Positions 34,640 to 45,600 of a stretch of 64,000 nt of DNA are shown one piece after another. A program made the translations under genes and the position numbers. The stretch lies in the NCBI GenBank assembly GCA_907163375.1, contig CAJQUW010006790.1, forward strand, positions 208,140-272,139. Direction: 5' to 3'. Under the pieces are notes generated by a model that was not told the DNA's origin, ran no database searches, and saw only the letters and a list, made by a program, of their open reading frames with translations. The stretch is from Prostheceraeus crozeri. Taxonomy: Eukaryota > Platyhelminthes > Polycladida > Euryleptidae. Every line of letters begins with the position of its first letter. Within the stretch, counting starts at the first letter, position 1.

Positions 34640-35574
34640 AGCATACACATGGACTCTCCAAATTCCATAAAGATGGTTTCCCATTCCGACCAATCCTCTC
34701 CATGGTCGACTCGGTATGCCAGGAAAGTGGATGATTGGTTTCTAAAGCCAATAATTCACGACTACAGAACGCGCACAGTGATTGACACCTTTGACTTTGC
34801 CACAAGATACGTTGCGTGGGTCTCAACGAACTGAACGAAGGACTTACTTTGTGCTCTACAGACATCCAGAGTCTTTTCACGAGCATTCCCGTCGACGAAA
34901 TGACCGATGTCGTCTGTGACAAGTGGTTCCGGTCCAGGCAAGAATCCCTGAAGGTTAGAGAGCTTCCTATCAATGAAGAAAACCTACTGTTGCTACTTCG
35001 CTCGGTGGCTACTGATATGTGGTTTGTTTTTCCAATGAGCAACTTTACACCAAGGTGAATGGGCTTGCAATAGGTAGCCCTTCAAGTGGATCCTTCGCTG
35101 ATATCTTTGTTGGCCACCACGAACGGCACCTGCTCACTTTTGCCAAGTGAGCGCGACCAGTATTTTACTTTAGATATGTCGACGATATCCATATTGCGAT
35201 TGATAGCGAAATGCGTGAGAATTCATCAACAGTTTGAAGAGAATGCACCCCAGTATGCAATTCACGGAAGAAGACGGCAGCAAATTCCTCGACGTCAAAA
35301 TCCACAACATGAGCGGTGTAATTAAAAATTCCTTTTATCGCAAGTCTTCGTTCACTGATATTTGTATCAATTACGATGCGTCTTGTCCTAAGCGGTACAA
35401 AATCAATTTGTTGAGGTCGTTCTTCAATCGTTGCCGCCGCATTTGTTCCAGAGAGTTCATCGACTCCGAGATCGCCTTCCTGACATGTACGTCAATGAAG
35501 AATGGCCGGCTACACTTCCTGGTTCTTGAACCTACGTGTAGCCAACCAAAGGTCCGAAGAAAAGTCCATACATA
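34640..35574 (+). pseudogene. Penelope-like reverse transcriptase (broken)
   Basis: Order of recognisable parts: IIHDYRTRTVIDTFDFA (34756-34806), LCSTDIQSLFTSIPVDE (first catalytic D), NEENLLLLLRSVATDMWFVF, a G-rich GLAIGSPSSGSFADIFVG block near 35065-35125, a YVDDIHIAID catalytic box around 35170-35205, FLDVKIHNMSGVI, YRKSSFTDICINYDASCPKR, and KINLLRSFFNRC. Frames change several times, so the enzyme is dead, but identity is unmistakable because of the IQSLFTSIP and YVDDI motifs. Confidence 0.85.
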
Positions 35575-37239
35575 CGTGGTGTGATCCAAAATGTCCCGGA
35601 CTAACCTACTTGCAGATAACCTGTGATAACGAATACTACTTCAGATGTAAATTTAGGTCTTTAAGGCATGAGAAATATGGTCGCCGAAATTTTTCCGGTC
35701 AGTTTTCTATTTTTAAAAAATATTTTTACATTTTAACATGAATTTCTGTATTTTCTGAATTGATCGAGATCCGATGTGTCTTATTGTTATAGTATTTGTA
35801 CCTTATTTGACGGATATCTTTGCCATGAATATTGCACGTCTTTTGTTAATTGCTTCATGTGTTACGATATCAATCAGTGAAGTTCATTCAGCACGCATTC
35901 ATTAAGAAATCCGTGTCAACGATGGTTCTTTGTTCTATCAGTTTTCATGATGGATGTGACAAGCGTGTCTTCAGTCGAATATCGCAGTGTGATACGATAC
36001 CTCCTGATCCGCGGCTTCGCTAATGGTGACCTTCTAAAGGAATTAAGCCTGGCATATGGAAGCAAAAGCTCCATCGAGAACTACTGCTTATTTCTGGATA
36101 AGCGAATTTAAACGCGGAAGACAATCTGTGGAGCAAGATTTTTCAACTGTTGGTCGGCCGCAGGAGATTCCGGAAGAGAAATCGAGTCAGTGCGATGAAG
36201 TGATTACAGCACACAGAAGGATAACCGTGAGAGAGAGTTGCGAAACATTATCACTCCTGTCATGACATCATCGAAAGACTTGGATATCGCAAACTGGCCA
36301 TCCACGTTTCGTACCCCTGAAATGAAGGAGAACAGACTTCTGGCGGCACAGTCAATCTCCTCGGAATGCACGGAGATCAGTTTCTGAACTGCATCCTTAC
36401 AGAGGATGAAACACCTTTAAGTTTGTATCTGCCTCAAAGTAAGCGAGAATCTGCTCAGGCGAGTCTGCCCCTTTGAAAATGCGATCCGGAACATCACATC
36501 GCCGGTCGTTGATGCTGACGGTCTTTGGAACGCTTCGGAATCCAACTGGTTGACTTTGCGGATAAAGGAGTAAGAATCAATAGCGAATATTATTCCAATC
36601 TGTTATCTGAAGCGAGGAAGCCACGAAACATTCCCCTCTACTTGCTTCATGACAATGCTCCGATTCACACCTCGCAGGAGACAACCAATGCCTTAACGAG
36701 AAACGGATTTCAACTATTGAGCCATCTCCTTATTCACCTGACTTGGCCCCAAGTGACTTCTATCTGTTTAGATTCCTCAAAGCATCTTCGTGGACACCAT
36801 TTTGAATCGCAGTTGAACTGCGGGATGCAGTTACTGAGTTTTTTGATTCTTTGACACCGGAATTTTTTCATAAAGCTTTTTGTGAATTGAGACTTCGTTG
36901 GCAAAAAGTGACGAATGCTAACGGCTCATACATTGAAAAGTAAACTGTTTTCTGGAACAAAACATTTGTTTTTCCGTTAATTATTAGTCAGGTTATTAGT
37001 GATAGCTTAACTGTCAAGTTAATCTAAATATATTAATTCTAAATCGCTAGAATTTATAGGAAAATCTTGAAATTCAGACAAAAATGTTTGAAAATTTTGA
37101 AAAAATAGGCAAGTAGGTTTTGGGATCACACCAACACTCAAAAATTTAGGGCATCCAGTTTTCTCATGACGTAAAGAACTAAATTACTATCTGAAGTAGG
37201 ATGCGTTATAAAAGTTAGATGGAGTAGGATCACACCACG
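35575..37239 (+). mobile_element. mariner element, DD34D, inside Penelope-like element 1
   Basis: 1665 bp bounded by TA at 35573-35574 and 37240-37241. The ends share CGTGGTGTGATCC inverted (13 bp). A second terminal-like motif, CAAGTAGGTTTTGGGATCAC (37110-37129, continuing ACC to 37132), lies about 107 bp inside the right end and is the inverted match of the left end's GGTGTGATCC...AACCTACTTG. The right end is therefore duplicated or extended. Transposase lies on the plus strand. The element is decayed. Confidence 0.8.
35947..36943 (+). pseudogene. mariner transposase, DD34D (broken)
   Basis: It starts MMDVTSVSSVEYRSVIRYLL and ends RWQKVTNANGSYIEK with TAA at 36941-36943. In between are FWISEFKRGRQSVEQDF, TEDETPLSLY (first D region), GIQLVDFADKGVRINSEYYS, LYLLHDNAPIHTSQETTNAL (second D) and a frame-shifted YSPDL.PSDFYLF region (third D); 34 residues would separate the last two. 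At least four frame changes are visible, near 36050, 36265, 36520 and 36735. It is somewhat shorter than the usual ~345 aa. Confidence 0.82.
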
Positions 37240-37241
37240 TA

Positions 37242-37745
37242 TGAAAGGAAGGTCATCAAGTACGATCTACAATATACCAGAGAAGCAGCTTGTATGAAGA
37301 CCGACATTATACGATGCGTCATTCAAAGAGGGTACCCACACGTGGATCCTCGTCCTTGGTTTCGAACCGTCCAAGTAGCCCCGTCAGCTCCCAACGACGC
37401 AATCCCGACTGGTCAAAGAAGCAATGTCCTCTATTTTTACCACTGTGCCTGCGGAGCAGTTTATGTTGGCAGAACGTTGAGGCCTCTGGAGAAACGGATA
37501 AAGGATCACAATCCCAAATGTTGTCAAGATGGCAAGCAGCGTCCACGCTCAAGAGTGTCCAAGAGCTCATGAGCGTCCTTCCATCCTCCGCAATCACACA
37601 GCATCGCCTATCATGTAACAGAGGTTCAATAGACTCATTCCGCATTATTCGACAGTGTCGCACAAGTTTTCAACTGAAGATAACTGAAGTTTTGTGCATC
37701 CGTCTGAACAAGCCATCTCTGTGTGTTGAAGGAGTACCTGTATGA
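37242..37745 (+). pseudogene. GIY-YIG endonuclease domain of the Penelope-like element
   Basis: Continues the Penelope-like frame after the mariner: YERKVIKYDLQY, CMKTDIIRCVIQRGYPHVDP, then NVLYFYHCACGAVYVGRTLR (the VLY...YVGRT form of the GIY-YIG motif, with arginine following) and PLEKRIKDHNPKC. The domain nicks target DNA to prime reverse transcription in this family. A frameshift near 37560 diverts the C-terminal end. Confidence 0.82.
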
Positions 37746-38671
37746 CTGTCAACTGATTCCGCGTTAAATTTCTAATCTTTCTCTTTTTCTGGCTTAACCT
37801 ACTTAGCTTCTCTTGCTGTATTTTACGCTTTCTTACAACTTATTAGCTTATAAGCATGCGTACCAGAGCCTAAGTGTAACTTGTCATGTGATTACTTATC
37901 AGTTTCAAGCTTTTACCATTGTAATCCATTCTATCGTCTGCCCTCAAAGAGACAGCATGTATTCAGGCTCAATAAGAATTCAATATGAACTTCCGGATTT
38001 TTAATGTTAGACTTGAATATAATAACTTTCATGCCCTAAGCATTAAAGTTTTGCTGTATTAAATTAAACTCTAATAATTAAAACATTAAGTACTGTATAA
38101 CACGTAAGCTAAGTTATTTGCGTATGATAACATGATGGATAAACTACACGAGACTTTGGCCGAGACTAGCCGCTGAGTGGGGTGAAACCTTTGGGATATT
38201 GAAAGGCTAAATAACATGCTTCTTCACTGAAATGCCTGATGACTTCTAATTTTGTTGGGCTCAGCCGTACCCTACAAATATCACTTCAGTGTAGCATGCT
38301 TTGATTCTTTAGTGTATTTTAGTGTAGGGGTCTATGAGTGTGCATAAGCGCGTAACATCATGCTTTCGAGTTGCCTAGTTGGCTGATATTATCTTGTCAA
38401 TTAAAAAATTGAAAACACTGGCGACACATGGAATCTGCTGCAGTTTTCATTACCATACCAAGATGAAGCAGCTAGCTACCCCATGTCCATTCAAAATTAA
38501 TTCATTGTTTCTGAAAAACGTCTGAGCAAAGACAAAAGCTACTTCATCAGAAATACGTGTACTTCTACTTCGACGTTAAATCTCAAAAACAACTGAAACA
38601 TGATTGCCGCAAACAGAAAACTCTTGTGCGCGGTACGGACTTTTTTAGTTGACGTTTTCAACTTTTTGCCC
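37746..38671 (+). other. Non-coding tail of Penelope-like element 1
   Basis: No coding sequence. A CTGAGTGGGGTGAAACCTTT segment near 38173 resembles the hammerhead-derived motif family of Penelope terminal repeats, but weakly. The true 3' end of the element is not defined. Confidence 0.4.
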
Positions 38672-38695
38672 CTGAAGAGGCGTGAATACGCGTAA
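38672..38695 (+). ncRNA. Hammerhead-like core, decayed
   Basis: CTGAAGA (38672-38678), then a 4-bp stem GCGT with ACGC around the loop GAAT, then GTAA where the functional core has GAAA. CUGANGA-stem-GAAA layout with one core mutation suggests a former ribozyme in the Penelope-like terminal repeat. Confidence 0.4.
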
Positions 38696-38989
38696 TGTTG
38701 GGCCTGTACATAGCTTTTATTAATAGTTTTTGAACAACAAATTTCTTAAGAAGACACTTCTGTACTTTATTGCAATTGAAAACAGTTCTTTAGAAGAGAA
38801 GGAAATACATGGGGTTTTCAACGAGGTATCCACTGAAAAATGTATCAAAATCAAAAGAGCATACAAGCATACATGTATGTCAGAGTGAACCTCTTTTCAA
38901 CATTAATTGCGACTTTTTTGCATCGCACTGACGATTAAATCTAGTTTCACGATCAGCTAAATTATCAACTTTAGGTCGGATCCTTTCTT
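38696..38989. other. Spacer
   Basis: AT-rich sequence, nothing recognised. Confidence 0.4.
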
Positions 38990-39616
38990 AGCAATGCAAA
39001 GAAATTATGTTTCGAGTGATCCGAAGTACTTTCTTGGGCGTTCATTTCGCTCAGAAAATTGGGCGGATACTGTTTCAGAATTGAGATCGTCGAGGCGTTG
39101 TTTGTCAACTGTGGCGCACATGACGTTATTCAAACGATTTGCACATGTTCGTGCTCTAGTCCAGTCCTTGAGTCGTCACAAAACACTAAAAGTGCGCATG
39201 GGAATTGTCATATACAATTGTACGAGTAATAAAGAATGGAGAGCTGGACACGATAGCTTGGCACTTCTCATCTTATTAAACACGTCACAAACGTCATCGA
39301 TTCTCATGACACGCTTCACTGAGGGATGCAACTGGTCAGAATCATGCATCTTAATGAGAAACGGAAGGTTTGCCACGTCGTCTTTCAAGCTTGTATCAGA
39401 CCAAAGTACTCCGCACATATTTTGCAAGCGTTCCTTATCTTCAGTTGATATTTTCTCATTGTTCGAAGCGTTCAAAATGACACTTTCCATCATTTGGACA
39501 ACTTTGAGGTCTGTCTGATTGTGTCGTGCATCCATGCTGCTTGTCAGACAGTCCAGGATTCCAAAGTATTGTCTCCTCAATTCGATATGGGAAGCAAGGT
39601 GCGGGTCTGTTGTCAA
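38990..39616 (-). pseudogene. hAT transposase C-terminal piece (ZMYM1-like)
   Basis: Minus strand. ILDCLTSSMDARHNQTDLKV, DDVANLPFLIKMHDSD, KLSCPALHSLLLVQLYMTIP and then, in another frame, ANRLNNVMCATVDKQRLDDL with a final RKYFGS. This is the hAT dimerisation region ('...LL.iyltiP.stA.rtFS.LrriKtylRstm.q.RLn.l'). The S-T-A-E-R segment is lost (MRTFSVL). No N-terminal part adjoins it in frame. Confidence 0.65.
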
Positions 39617-40309
39617 TCTGCAAAAAGGCAGTCAGTCAATCGCCCTCGAAATCATCGCAACTGGCATAACGCTGTGTTTAGGGTCGCGAAACCGGATCAT
39701 TTTCACAATACCGGTATTTCGGCATTTGGACAGTGATAAAACCGGCATTACCAGTGTTACCGGTTATAAAATGAATATCATCAAACTTATTTTCATCGAG
39801 CGACTCTTGAAGGTATCAAATCTATGCATATGGGCAAGTCATGTTAAAATAGTCACAATTGTCAACTGCAATAACTGTCTTTCTGATGGAGGAAATGAAG
39901 CACATCTATTGTTTTGTCTCATTGTCTGTGTTGTGTTCAATTTTCTTAAAAGAATAACAAATGCTCTCTCCAGATCGTCTACACTCTGTAGGTGGGATAT
40001 TAAGATGACAGTCGTCAATAAGTTGAAGATGAAATCCGATTTCAGTAGTCTGTTCTGTAGATGAAATTTTTCTTGTTATGACTGAAACTGCACTGAAGTT
40101 ACTAGGATACCCATCTTCTGAAGGATTGTCTGCAACGATTTAGGTAAGGCTCTTTCAGATTTCTTCTATTGTCTTCATAATTTCAGAGGAAGTCATCGCC
40201 TTCTCTGTTCAAAAGATTCACGATTGATCTTGGAAATTTATCGGTCATCCTTTTTTCGGTGAAGTGCAAATCAATCTCGTCACAAATTCTCGACAGCATG
40301 TTTTCAAAC
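39617..40309. other. hAT flank with ACCGGT-type words; no gene
   Basis: At 39690-39770 the words ACCGG, CCGGTATT and TTACCGG recur, as seen in subterminal regions of some hAT elements. The remainder has only chance frames. Confidence 0.35.
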
Positions 40310-41032
40310 CAGGGATGCGGAGTTCTATCATTTTGATAGGACTACGACTCCGACTCCAGGGGTTGATAGGACTCCGACTCCGGGTGGCCAATATATAAAG
40401 CCTAGTTTTTGAAAAATTAACTGGTAACCTACATCATAGATCATTATAGGCTTACCTGAACCTATTTTTAGGGATCATTGCTGTATCAATAATCAATCAT
40501 TTTCGATGAAAGTTGATCAAACGTCGGTTTCAGTTGAATGCATACGTCGTACGACTCGGCTCCTCCTATCTTCTTGATGTGTGTTTCACGTGGGCTTTCT
40601 CCAGTTTCTACTAGGCAGGAAAATCCCCCATCCTTCACCAAAAAATATGGGTACACTTTCGATTTTAATATGCGCTTTGGAGGAGCCATCACACGATTGA
40701 CGTTAGGTTAAAATGTAATGTTCTCAAACAAACTATTATTTTACTTTTGTCTCTGATGTGACCTTTGGTGCGTAGGTGTGATCGAGGCTAGAAAGCTTTG
40801 TCTTCTATACTAAATCATCTCTACTAAATCCTTTTTTCAGTATCACGGTTCATTCCCTCAACTATTACAAGCTTTGCATGCACTAGTGTCTCTGTACTTT
40901 TGTCTAACGGAGAAAGTTGACATCAAGACAGTTACAGCTATGCACGAGGATAAATAATTTCTTTGTATTATATTTCGGGTCTAGTTATAAGCAAAACTGA
41001 TACGACTCCGGGACTCCGACTCCGCATCACTC
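40310..41032 (-). mobile_element. Short hAT derivative with intact target duplication
   Basis: 723 bp. Left end CAGGGATGCGGAGT, right end (inverted) GAGTGATGCGGAGT, flanked by identical 8-bp TTTCAAAC at 40302-40309 and 41033-41040. TAGGACTCCGACTCC words fill the first 80 bp. A minus-strand frame (40486-40692: PPKRILKSKVYPYFLVKDGG) resembles the BED-finger start of a hAT transposase but lacks its cysteine pair. It is a deletion derivative related to the end at 31574. Confidence 0.82.
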
Positions 41033-41040
41033 TTTCAAAC

Positions 41041-42680
41041 AATTCGAGTCCTGAATTGTTGAGTCCGTTTGAAAGTCCTGAATATATTGTAACATAACCG
41101 ATTCTTCTGCGTAGTGATCTTGAACTATTCTCTGTTCGATGGCTTGTTTCATTTGCATCACGGCATTTGTTCGTAATGCATCATAAAATGATGTAAAGCA
41201 AGCACTAAAATGCTAGACTCTACTCTGCATTTCGTTTTAGAATATGAAATGAACATTCATATTGGAATTTATTTTTGTAGTATAGGACTAGGCTAGATAT
41301 GGATGTTAATTGCATTATGAAGAGAAAAAATTATATGCAGGCGTGTTTGCCATCAATCGATGTAGTTGAACTTCTTAGCTTACAGAAAATCATGAATTTC
41401 TACAGCCAGCTAAAGTTGCCAAATCTGTCATCTTATCGCGCTAATGATAAAACTGCATGATCAAGTATACTTCATGTGTACTTCAAGCATAGTGTTCATG
41501 TATATATTCATAGATTAAGTCATTCAGTGGATCTCCAGCCGGACTAAGCTTATACTTGAGATTTATTCGATGAAACGTGGTTCAGATTCTTCCCAATCCG
41601 CAATATTCATACACCCAAGCAATATTACACCAGGGTTCCTACTGGATCTGGGAAACCATTTTCCAGGACATTTCCAGGATATACATTCAAAGAAATTCCA
41701 GGATTCATCATAAGGTGTCAGATCTATATCCCCTCGAAACCCATCAATTCTGCTTTTACTGAATTTACTGTCACTGAGGCCGTGAGTAAGTCATGAAACG
41801 TCTGCCATTGTACATAATTTTACCTTATCTTTTTTACTACAAGGTGGAAAACTATTGGGAGAGACTTGGCTTCTTTCTTAAAATTTTCAAGATGCGTTAT
41901 CACCTCCCGTATGCCACAATCAATTAAGGAAATTTAGTTACTTCGCATATATAGGGCCTACATGTAATTTTCAGATCATTTTCGATCGCTATGATATTTC
42001 TTCACGATTGTTGATTGTTTTAAGCAACTTACAGATGAAACGAACGAAATATGTGAAATTTGCGAGAACCGTCAGCTCATGCGAAAAAATTGCTGTAGCC
42101 CTATTCATAAGATGTAAACCATATAAAACAAAAATCATGTTGAGAAAGAATGTACAGAGCTTCAGCAGCCCATTGAAAGTTATTCAAAATAAGTATGTCA
42201 TGAAGATGTCCATCAGATCAGAATCAGTAGCCAGTCCTAAGATCAATTGCCATTAGATAAACAAGATCGCATCGCTAGACGCACGAAAGTTACCTCGATA
42301 GGACACCCCAATGCAATTAAAATATTAGTGTATACATCTTACATTAGGACATGAAAAACGAGTCTGTTACTTCATAAAATTTCAATTTTTGTTTTGCCAG
42401 AATTATTGTAAAAAGCTTTTCTAGTAAGATAACATCATAAAAAACTTTGTGAGGTTAAAACATCCTCAAGCCTAGTGTTTCATACATACAAATGTAAATT
42501 GAGATGCACATGGAATTCCTCGAAACAATCATGTAAATATATTCTAATCGCCAATAACGATAACAACAAAAAATGGGAAAACGAGTTCATCTCCTTCTTA
42601 CAATGGGAATATAACAAACGAAAATTTAAAGCAATGCCTCAAGAACGAGGACCGTACTTTGGTATACTATCTGAGAAGCT
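41041..42680. other. No gene; one orphan hAT end
   Basis: At 41631 the sequence CAGGGTTCCTACTGGATCTG continues with TTCCAGGA repeated three times, typical of another hAT family's left end. Its right end was not found before the G-rich block. Plus-strand frames at 42008-42256 and 42475-42696 are unrecognised. Confidence 0.45.
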
Positions 42681-45600
42681 CGGGTCGGGCCATTGAGGGC
42701 CGGATGGAGGAAAGTTGAGGGGGTTGTGGCTACTGTGGGGAAGGGGAAGGGAGCGTGTGACGCGGTCTGAGTGGGGGGAGGAAGGAAGGGGGTTAGCCGG
42801 GGGGGGTGGGGGGGGAATTTCTGGAGTCGGTCTGGGGGTTCTTGTGCAGGGGGTGGAGGTGGAAAGCTAGCGAGCGGGCTTGTGGTGCGAGAGGTTGTGG
42901 TATGTCGAAGGAAACGTGGGTCATGTGGTGAGGGTTTGAGCGAGGGAAGATGGTGTCGGGAAGTGGTTTGGAGGTGAGTTGGGAACAGTGAGTGTGCGGT
43001 GAGAGTTGGTGTTGGGGGGGAGTTGGGGTCTTACCTGGGGTAAGTTGGGTGTATCTGAGTGGGTTGGGCGACGTGTGTGCTTTGGTTGGAGGGGGGGATA
43101 ACAGGCGGAAGCTTATGGTCGGTGGCATTGGCGGGACGGGTAGGGGGTAACGGCCGGAAAAAAAAAGAGGGAATAAAGGTATTGGGGGGTTTGTGAGAGT
43201 GGTTTTGAAGGGGGGGGGGGGTTGTGGTGGTAGGTGGTGAAAAGGGGAGGAGAACGGGTGGTGGGAAGTGGGTATGGGGGTGGGGGAAGGTGGTTTTGAA
43301 ATGAGGCTGAAGGTGTGAAGAGGTTGGGGAGTGAGGGGGGAAAGGTTGGAAGGTGTTGCGGGGGAGAGGAACTGGGGGTATCATGGGGGTGAGGATCTTT
43401 TGGTTTTTCGTGAGTGTGATGGAGAATGGGTGAATAGAGTGGTCGGGTGGGGAGGGGGGATGTGTGGCGTTGCGGTCGGGTTGGGTAAAGTTAGGGGGTG
43501 TTCCGCTTGAGTGTTTGTGGGTGGGAGTGGAGGGGATGGTGTTGGGGGGCTGTTGGGGTGATGTGGGGGATGGTGGGGGTGAGGTTGGGGGGATGTGTAT
43601 GATGAATGAAGGGTTCTGGGGGAGGGAAGGGGGGGATAAGGGATGGCTCTGCCGGTGGTGGGGGTGGCCTAATGGGGAAGGGGGTTGGGTGGGGAGTTTG
43701 TGATGAAAAATAAAGATTTTTGTATGGATGGGAAGGGTTTGGGTGTTGTTTGGGGGTGGTTGTTGTTTGGGGGGTAGGAGATGAGGGAATGGGGGTGACG
43801 GGCAGAGGAATTGGTGGGAATAAATGAGTTTCGGAGGTTGGCACGGGGTAGAGAAGTAGTTGGAGGTGTGGGTATTTGGATTGGAAAGGTGGGATGCGGG
43901 GTGGGAGGGTTATGGGTGTGGTACTGAGTTGCTGGTTGGAGTTTCTTGGGGTGGGTAGTATCTAAGAGATGTAGAACATTTGGAAGTCGATTGGAGATGA
44001 AGGGGATATCTTTAGGGGGTGGCTGTGTGTAGTGTGTCGTTGAATTGATAGGTGTTTGTGATCTTGTATGAGGTAGTTTGGGAGTGGAAAGAGGGAAGAA
44101 AAGGTGTGAATGGGGAGGCGGTAGAAGTGGTGGGGTGTGCTTTGGGGGCAAGGTGTTTTGTATTGAAGGAGCGGGAAGGTGGACGAAGTGGAAGTGATGT
44201 GTTTGCGGTGTGGGTGGGAAGGGGTGCGGGGGAGGGGTGGGTAGGGGGGAAGTGGAAGGGCGGGAGGATGATTGTGGTAGGAGGGGGGGATTCGAAGCAA
44301 ATGGCTGAATGCGTTGGAAGAGTAAGGAACTGGAAGGGTGGTGTTGCGATTGTGGACGGAAGGAGGTGGTGGTGGTTTGTGGGCTGGTAGGGGGGTGTCT
44401 GTTGGTCGGTGGTGGGCGGGGGGGTGAGATTGTGTGGTTGTGTTGGTAGTGTGTAGATGTGAGAGAGTGTATTGGGGCGGAGGGAAGGGGGAAAAGTAGT
44501 TGTGAAGGGAAGGAAGCGAATTGGATTCGCTTGAAAGAAAAGTGGTTTATGTGATTGAGAAGTGCAGGGATGGCGGGGGCGAGGGTAGAAGGTTGAGTGT
44601 GGAGTGTTTTGGAAAGGGGAGGTGCGCCGCTGGAAAGCTTTGGGGAGGCGTAAAAGTGGTTGGGTTTGTATGGGAATTAGAGGAAGAGTGGAAGTAGGTG
44701 TGATGAATGCTGGGCCGAGAGTATGAAAGTGCGGTGGAAGGGTGGGAGGAAGTTGGTGGTTGTTTGTGGGGGTGGGGGACAGAGTGTTAAGGGGTTGAAG
44801 ATCGTTGGTAGAAGGTGTGGAATGCGTTTGAGAGGGTGGGTGAGGAAATGCGGGGGTAGGGGACGGGGGTGTGTGCTTGGGGGGCGAGGAGTGGAAAGAC
44901 GGGCGCGTGGTGTGGGGAGGGGGGATGTTCGAACGTGAGGTCTGTGGGGCGGGGGTATTGTGGTGGAAGTGGGGAAGTTCCGTCTTTGAAGGGTCAGGCG
45001 GGAGAGTGGAAGGTGTTGGGAGTGAAGTAGGAGAGAAGGTGGGTTGGTGAGGGGGGCGGAGGTGGGAGGGGTGACGGTGATAGCTATGTGGAGGGGAAAA
45101 GGAAGGTTGTGTGGGGGTCCGTTGAGGGCGGTGGGGGGTGGGAGGGAGGGAATTGGGGGGTGGTGGAAGTGGGGCGAGGTGGGAGAAGTGACGTTGTATG
45201 AATGGGGTGGTTGGCGGAAGGGGAAGTGCTGAAGGTGGGGGTGGGGCTGGGGGAAGGGAAGGGTGAGGAAGGTTGGGGAAGGCCGGGAGAGGAAGGGAAA
45301 GGTAAGGCTGTAGGGGATGGGTGGTGACTTGGTGTTGGGAAGGGAATGGATACGATGGGGGAGGTGGTTGGGGTGGTTGGGGTTGGAAGGGTGTGCGTTG
45401 GGGAGTGTTTTAGGTAGGGTGGGTAGGCGTGGTAGACGTGTGAGGCCTGTTGGGTGGCATGGCTAAGGGGTTGGGTTGTTGGAAAGGTGGTGTGGGTGAG
45501 GAAGGGCGGTCTGGAATGGGGGTGAATGGGGGGGGAGGTATGATGGTTGAAGGGATTAGGGGAAAATATGGTGTGAAGTGTATGTTGCGGGTAGTGGTGG

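Larger units (their letters stand above)
34640..38705 (+). mobile_element. Penelope-like element 1, split by a mariner
   Basis: Plus-strand Penelope-like retroelement: reverse transcriptase 34640-35574, mariner insertion 35575-37239, GIY-YIG endonuclease 37242-37745, then a non-coding tail with a hammerhead-like remnant at 38672. Removing the mariner and one TA restores continuity (KKSPYI followed by YERKVI). It sits in what is probably an intron of the TBC1D2-like gene, in the opposite orientation. The 5' end is truncated. Confidence 0.85.

Noticed and set aside
37319-37663. 114-codon minus-strand frame
   Set aside because: Antisense to the Penelope-like GIY-YIG region.
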